The translations under genes were made by a program, and so were the position numbers. Below the pieces are notes generated by a model. It saw nothing but the letters and a program-made list of their open reading frames with translations. It had not been told where the DNA came from and made no database searches. A stretch of DNA of 8,282 nt from Candidatus Cloacimonadota bacterium. Lineage in GTDB: Bacteria; Cloacimonadota; Cloacimonadia; Cloacimonadales; Cloacimonadaceae. The DNA lies in contig JALNWR010000111.1 of the NCBI GenBank assembly GCA_023230795.1, forward strand, positions 1 through 8,282. Reading direction: 5' to 3'. Shown piece after piece: positions 7,130 to 8,282 of the stretch (position 1 is its first letter; every line of letters starts with the position of its first letter).

Positions 7130-8282
7130 TGCGAAAAAGCCTTCTGATCCTGCTCTTTATCGGCAGCTTGCTGATTGCGGCTGAGTTCAGAGATGGGACC
7201 CTTTATCTGGAGATAAATCTTAGCTCCGGGCTGAACCTGAGCATAGAGGCAGACTCCATGGATATCAGCGATGTATCTGAGCTCTTTCATCACAATGCGC
7301 AAGGCAAACTGGATATCGCTATGACTACCCTGGAGCTGGAAAATCGCTATGGCTTCATAGACAGGATTGAAGAAGGCCGTGCAGAACACCCCAATGACTG
7401 TGTACAAAGAGAGTATTTTTCCTGGGAAGACGATCGCCTGATCTTAAAGCAGGAAAGCATCTACTATCGCCCGGAAAGCTTCAGCGATATCGTTCGTGCT
7501 CAAAAGTATGCCGAGGCTCTGGGCCTTGCTCCCAAAGATATTCAGCAAATACCAATAGGGAATGCCACAGTTTCTCTGAAAGGTCTTAGCGGACAAAGTT
7601 ACTTCTTGGAAAGCCCGCTGAAGATTATATCAGACCAGCTCTGGATAGACGGTCTTTGCTATGATGGAGAGTTCAGGCTCAAGGTAGTGGAAGACAGACT
7701 GGTGCTAAATCAGCTTTTACCTCTGGAGGAGTACATCGCAGGAGTGGTGCCCAATGAGATTGGCAATTACAGCCCTGCCGAAGCCCTCAAAGCCCAAGCC
7801 GTAGCTGCCAGAACCCATGCCGTGAATTTGCTATTGTATAACCGCCATACTAAAGACGGTTACGATCTGTGCAATGGCACCCATTGCCAGGTATATAAAG
7901 GTAGATATCAACGCAATGCTGCCATAGAAGAGGCCGTAGAGCAGACCGCTGCCGAGATCTTGATCACTACAGACCGTGTAGCTGATGCCACTTATCACAG
8001 CAGTTGCGGAGGCAAGACCGATTCTTCTCAAGCGATCTGGAATGGCGGCTTTATCCCACATCTCAGCGGTAGCACCTGCATTCCCCAGGCAGATCAATAT
8101 GACCTTTCCACCGAAAAAGGAGCGGCCAATTGGCTGAATATCAAACCCCAGACCCAGGGCATGAGCAGTTGGGAGCGTGGCACCCTCTTTTGGGAAAAGC
8201 AGATCAGCCGCAAGGCCCTGGCCAAAAACCTGGGACTTTCCCGCATCAACAGCATACAGATCATAAAGCGGGGACGCTCCGG
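7126..8282 (+). CDS. SpoIID/LytB-domain exported cell-wall protein, 3'-truncated by window edge
   Basis: 385 residues are visible and the frame is still open at the right edge. Residues 1-19 (MMRKS, hydrophobic LLILLFIGSLLI, then AA) form a Sec signal peptide, probably cut after A19, so the protein acts outside the inner membrane. Residues 20 to about 195 match no domain I can name. The SpoIID domain follows: LPLEEYIAGVVPNEI (198-212) with the catalytic-type glutamate E211, KAQAVAARTHA (220-230), CNGTHCQVY (249-257) with the conserved C-x3-HC, and YHSSCGGKT (290-298). Family members cleave denuded peptidoglycan glycan or stimulate amidases. Endospore formation is not implied, since non-sporulating bacteria also carry them. 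Two in-frame ATGs (7126 and 7129) overlap the metG stop as ATGATG. There is no visible Shine-Dalgarno, so re-initiation after metG is likely. The domain is secure; the exact role is not. Confidence 0.92.
   Translation, partial: MMRKSLLILLFIGSLLIAAEFRDGTLYLEINLSSGLNLSIEADSMDISDVSELFHHNAQGKLDIAMTTLELENRYGFIDRIEEGRAEHPNDCVQREYFSWEDDRLILKQESIYYRPESFSDIVRAQKYAEALGLAPKDIQQIPIGNATVSLKGLSGQSYFLESPLKIISDQLWIDGLCYDGEFRLKVVEDRLVLNQLLPLEEYIAGVVPNEIGNYSPAEALKAQAVAARTHAVNLLLYNRHTKDGYDLCNGTHCQVYKGRYQRNAAIEEAVEQTAAEILITTDRVADATYHSSCGGKTDSSQAIWNGGFIPHLSGSTCIPQADQYDLSTEKGAANWLNIKPQTQGMSSWERGTLFWEKQISRKALAKNLGLSRINSIQIIKRGRS

Larger units (their letters stand above)
1..8282 (+). other. Single tightly packed transcription unit (operon segment)
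   Basis: All six genes run on the + strand with gaps of 2, 11, 0 and 0 nt and one 4-nt overlap. No intergenic space could hold a terminator or standard promoter. Both ends run out of the window. Co-transcription is inferred from packing; promoters inside coding sequence cannot be excluded. Confidence 0.7.

Noticed and set aside
6793..7407. 204-residue minus-strand open frame spanning the metG-spoIID joint
   Set aside because: It overlaps the conserved MetRS OB-fold and the SpoIID signal peptide, both clearly coding on the other strand.
7126..8282. Evidence of endospore formation from the SpoIID domain
   Set aside because: SpoIID/LytB domains occur in many non-sporulating bacteria, and no other sporulation gene is present here.

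Overview
The window is one uninterrupted block of five same-strand (+) genes, with the first gene cut by the left edge and the last by the right edge. In order they are: an acetyl-CoA acetyltransferase (thiolase), a class III PLP aminotransferase best read as 3-aminobutyryl-CoA aminotransferase (kat), CTP synthase (pyrG), a monofunctional aspartate kinase (lysC type), methionyl-tRNA synthetase (metG) and the start of an exported SpoIID/LytB-domain protein. That makes six reading frames counting both partial ones.

The packing is extreme. Gaps from stop to start are 2 nt (thiolase-kat), 11 nt (kat-pyrG), 0 nt (pyrG-lysC), 0 nt (lysC-metG) and a 4-nt ATGA overlap (metG-spoIID). No gene-free stretch is longer than 11 nt, so there is no room between genes for a terminator, an RNA gene or an ordinary intergenic promoter. 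The block is most simply one stretch of a longer operon. No tRNA, rRNA, mobile element, CRISPR array or phage gene was seen.

The most telling part is the first 2.3 kb. A transaminase that turns 3-aminobutyryl-CoA plus 2-oxoglutarate into acetoacetyl-CoA plus glutamate, directly next to a thiolase that splits acetoacetyl-CoA into two acetyl-CoA, would form the end of the variant lysine-fermentation route described for Candidatus Cloacimonas acidaminovorans. The next genes are housekeeping: CTP supply, the first step of aspartate-family amino acid synthesis, Met-tRNA charging, and cell-wall processing. Aspartate kinase, which leads towards lysine, would then be in the same transcript as lysine breakdown. 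Its C-terminal ACT region is diverged at the usual effector-binding positions.

Organism: an anaerobic, amino-acid-fermenting bacterium is likely. The Kat-thiolase pair and the Bacteroidota-like MetRS (KISTS signature plus C-terminal OB-fold) point to Cloacimonadota or a relative. This is inference from gene content, not proof. The proteins look intact and codon use seems even along the block, so I see no sign of recent transfer. The window is mostly ordinary core metabolism. The items worth a second look are the Kat-thiolase pair, the aspartate kinase regulatory domain, a strong hairpin inside pyrG, a 19-bp repeat in the thiolase that coincides with an apparent six-residue insertion, and the SpoIID protein.
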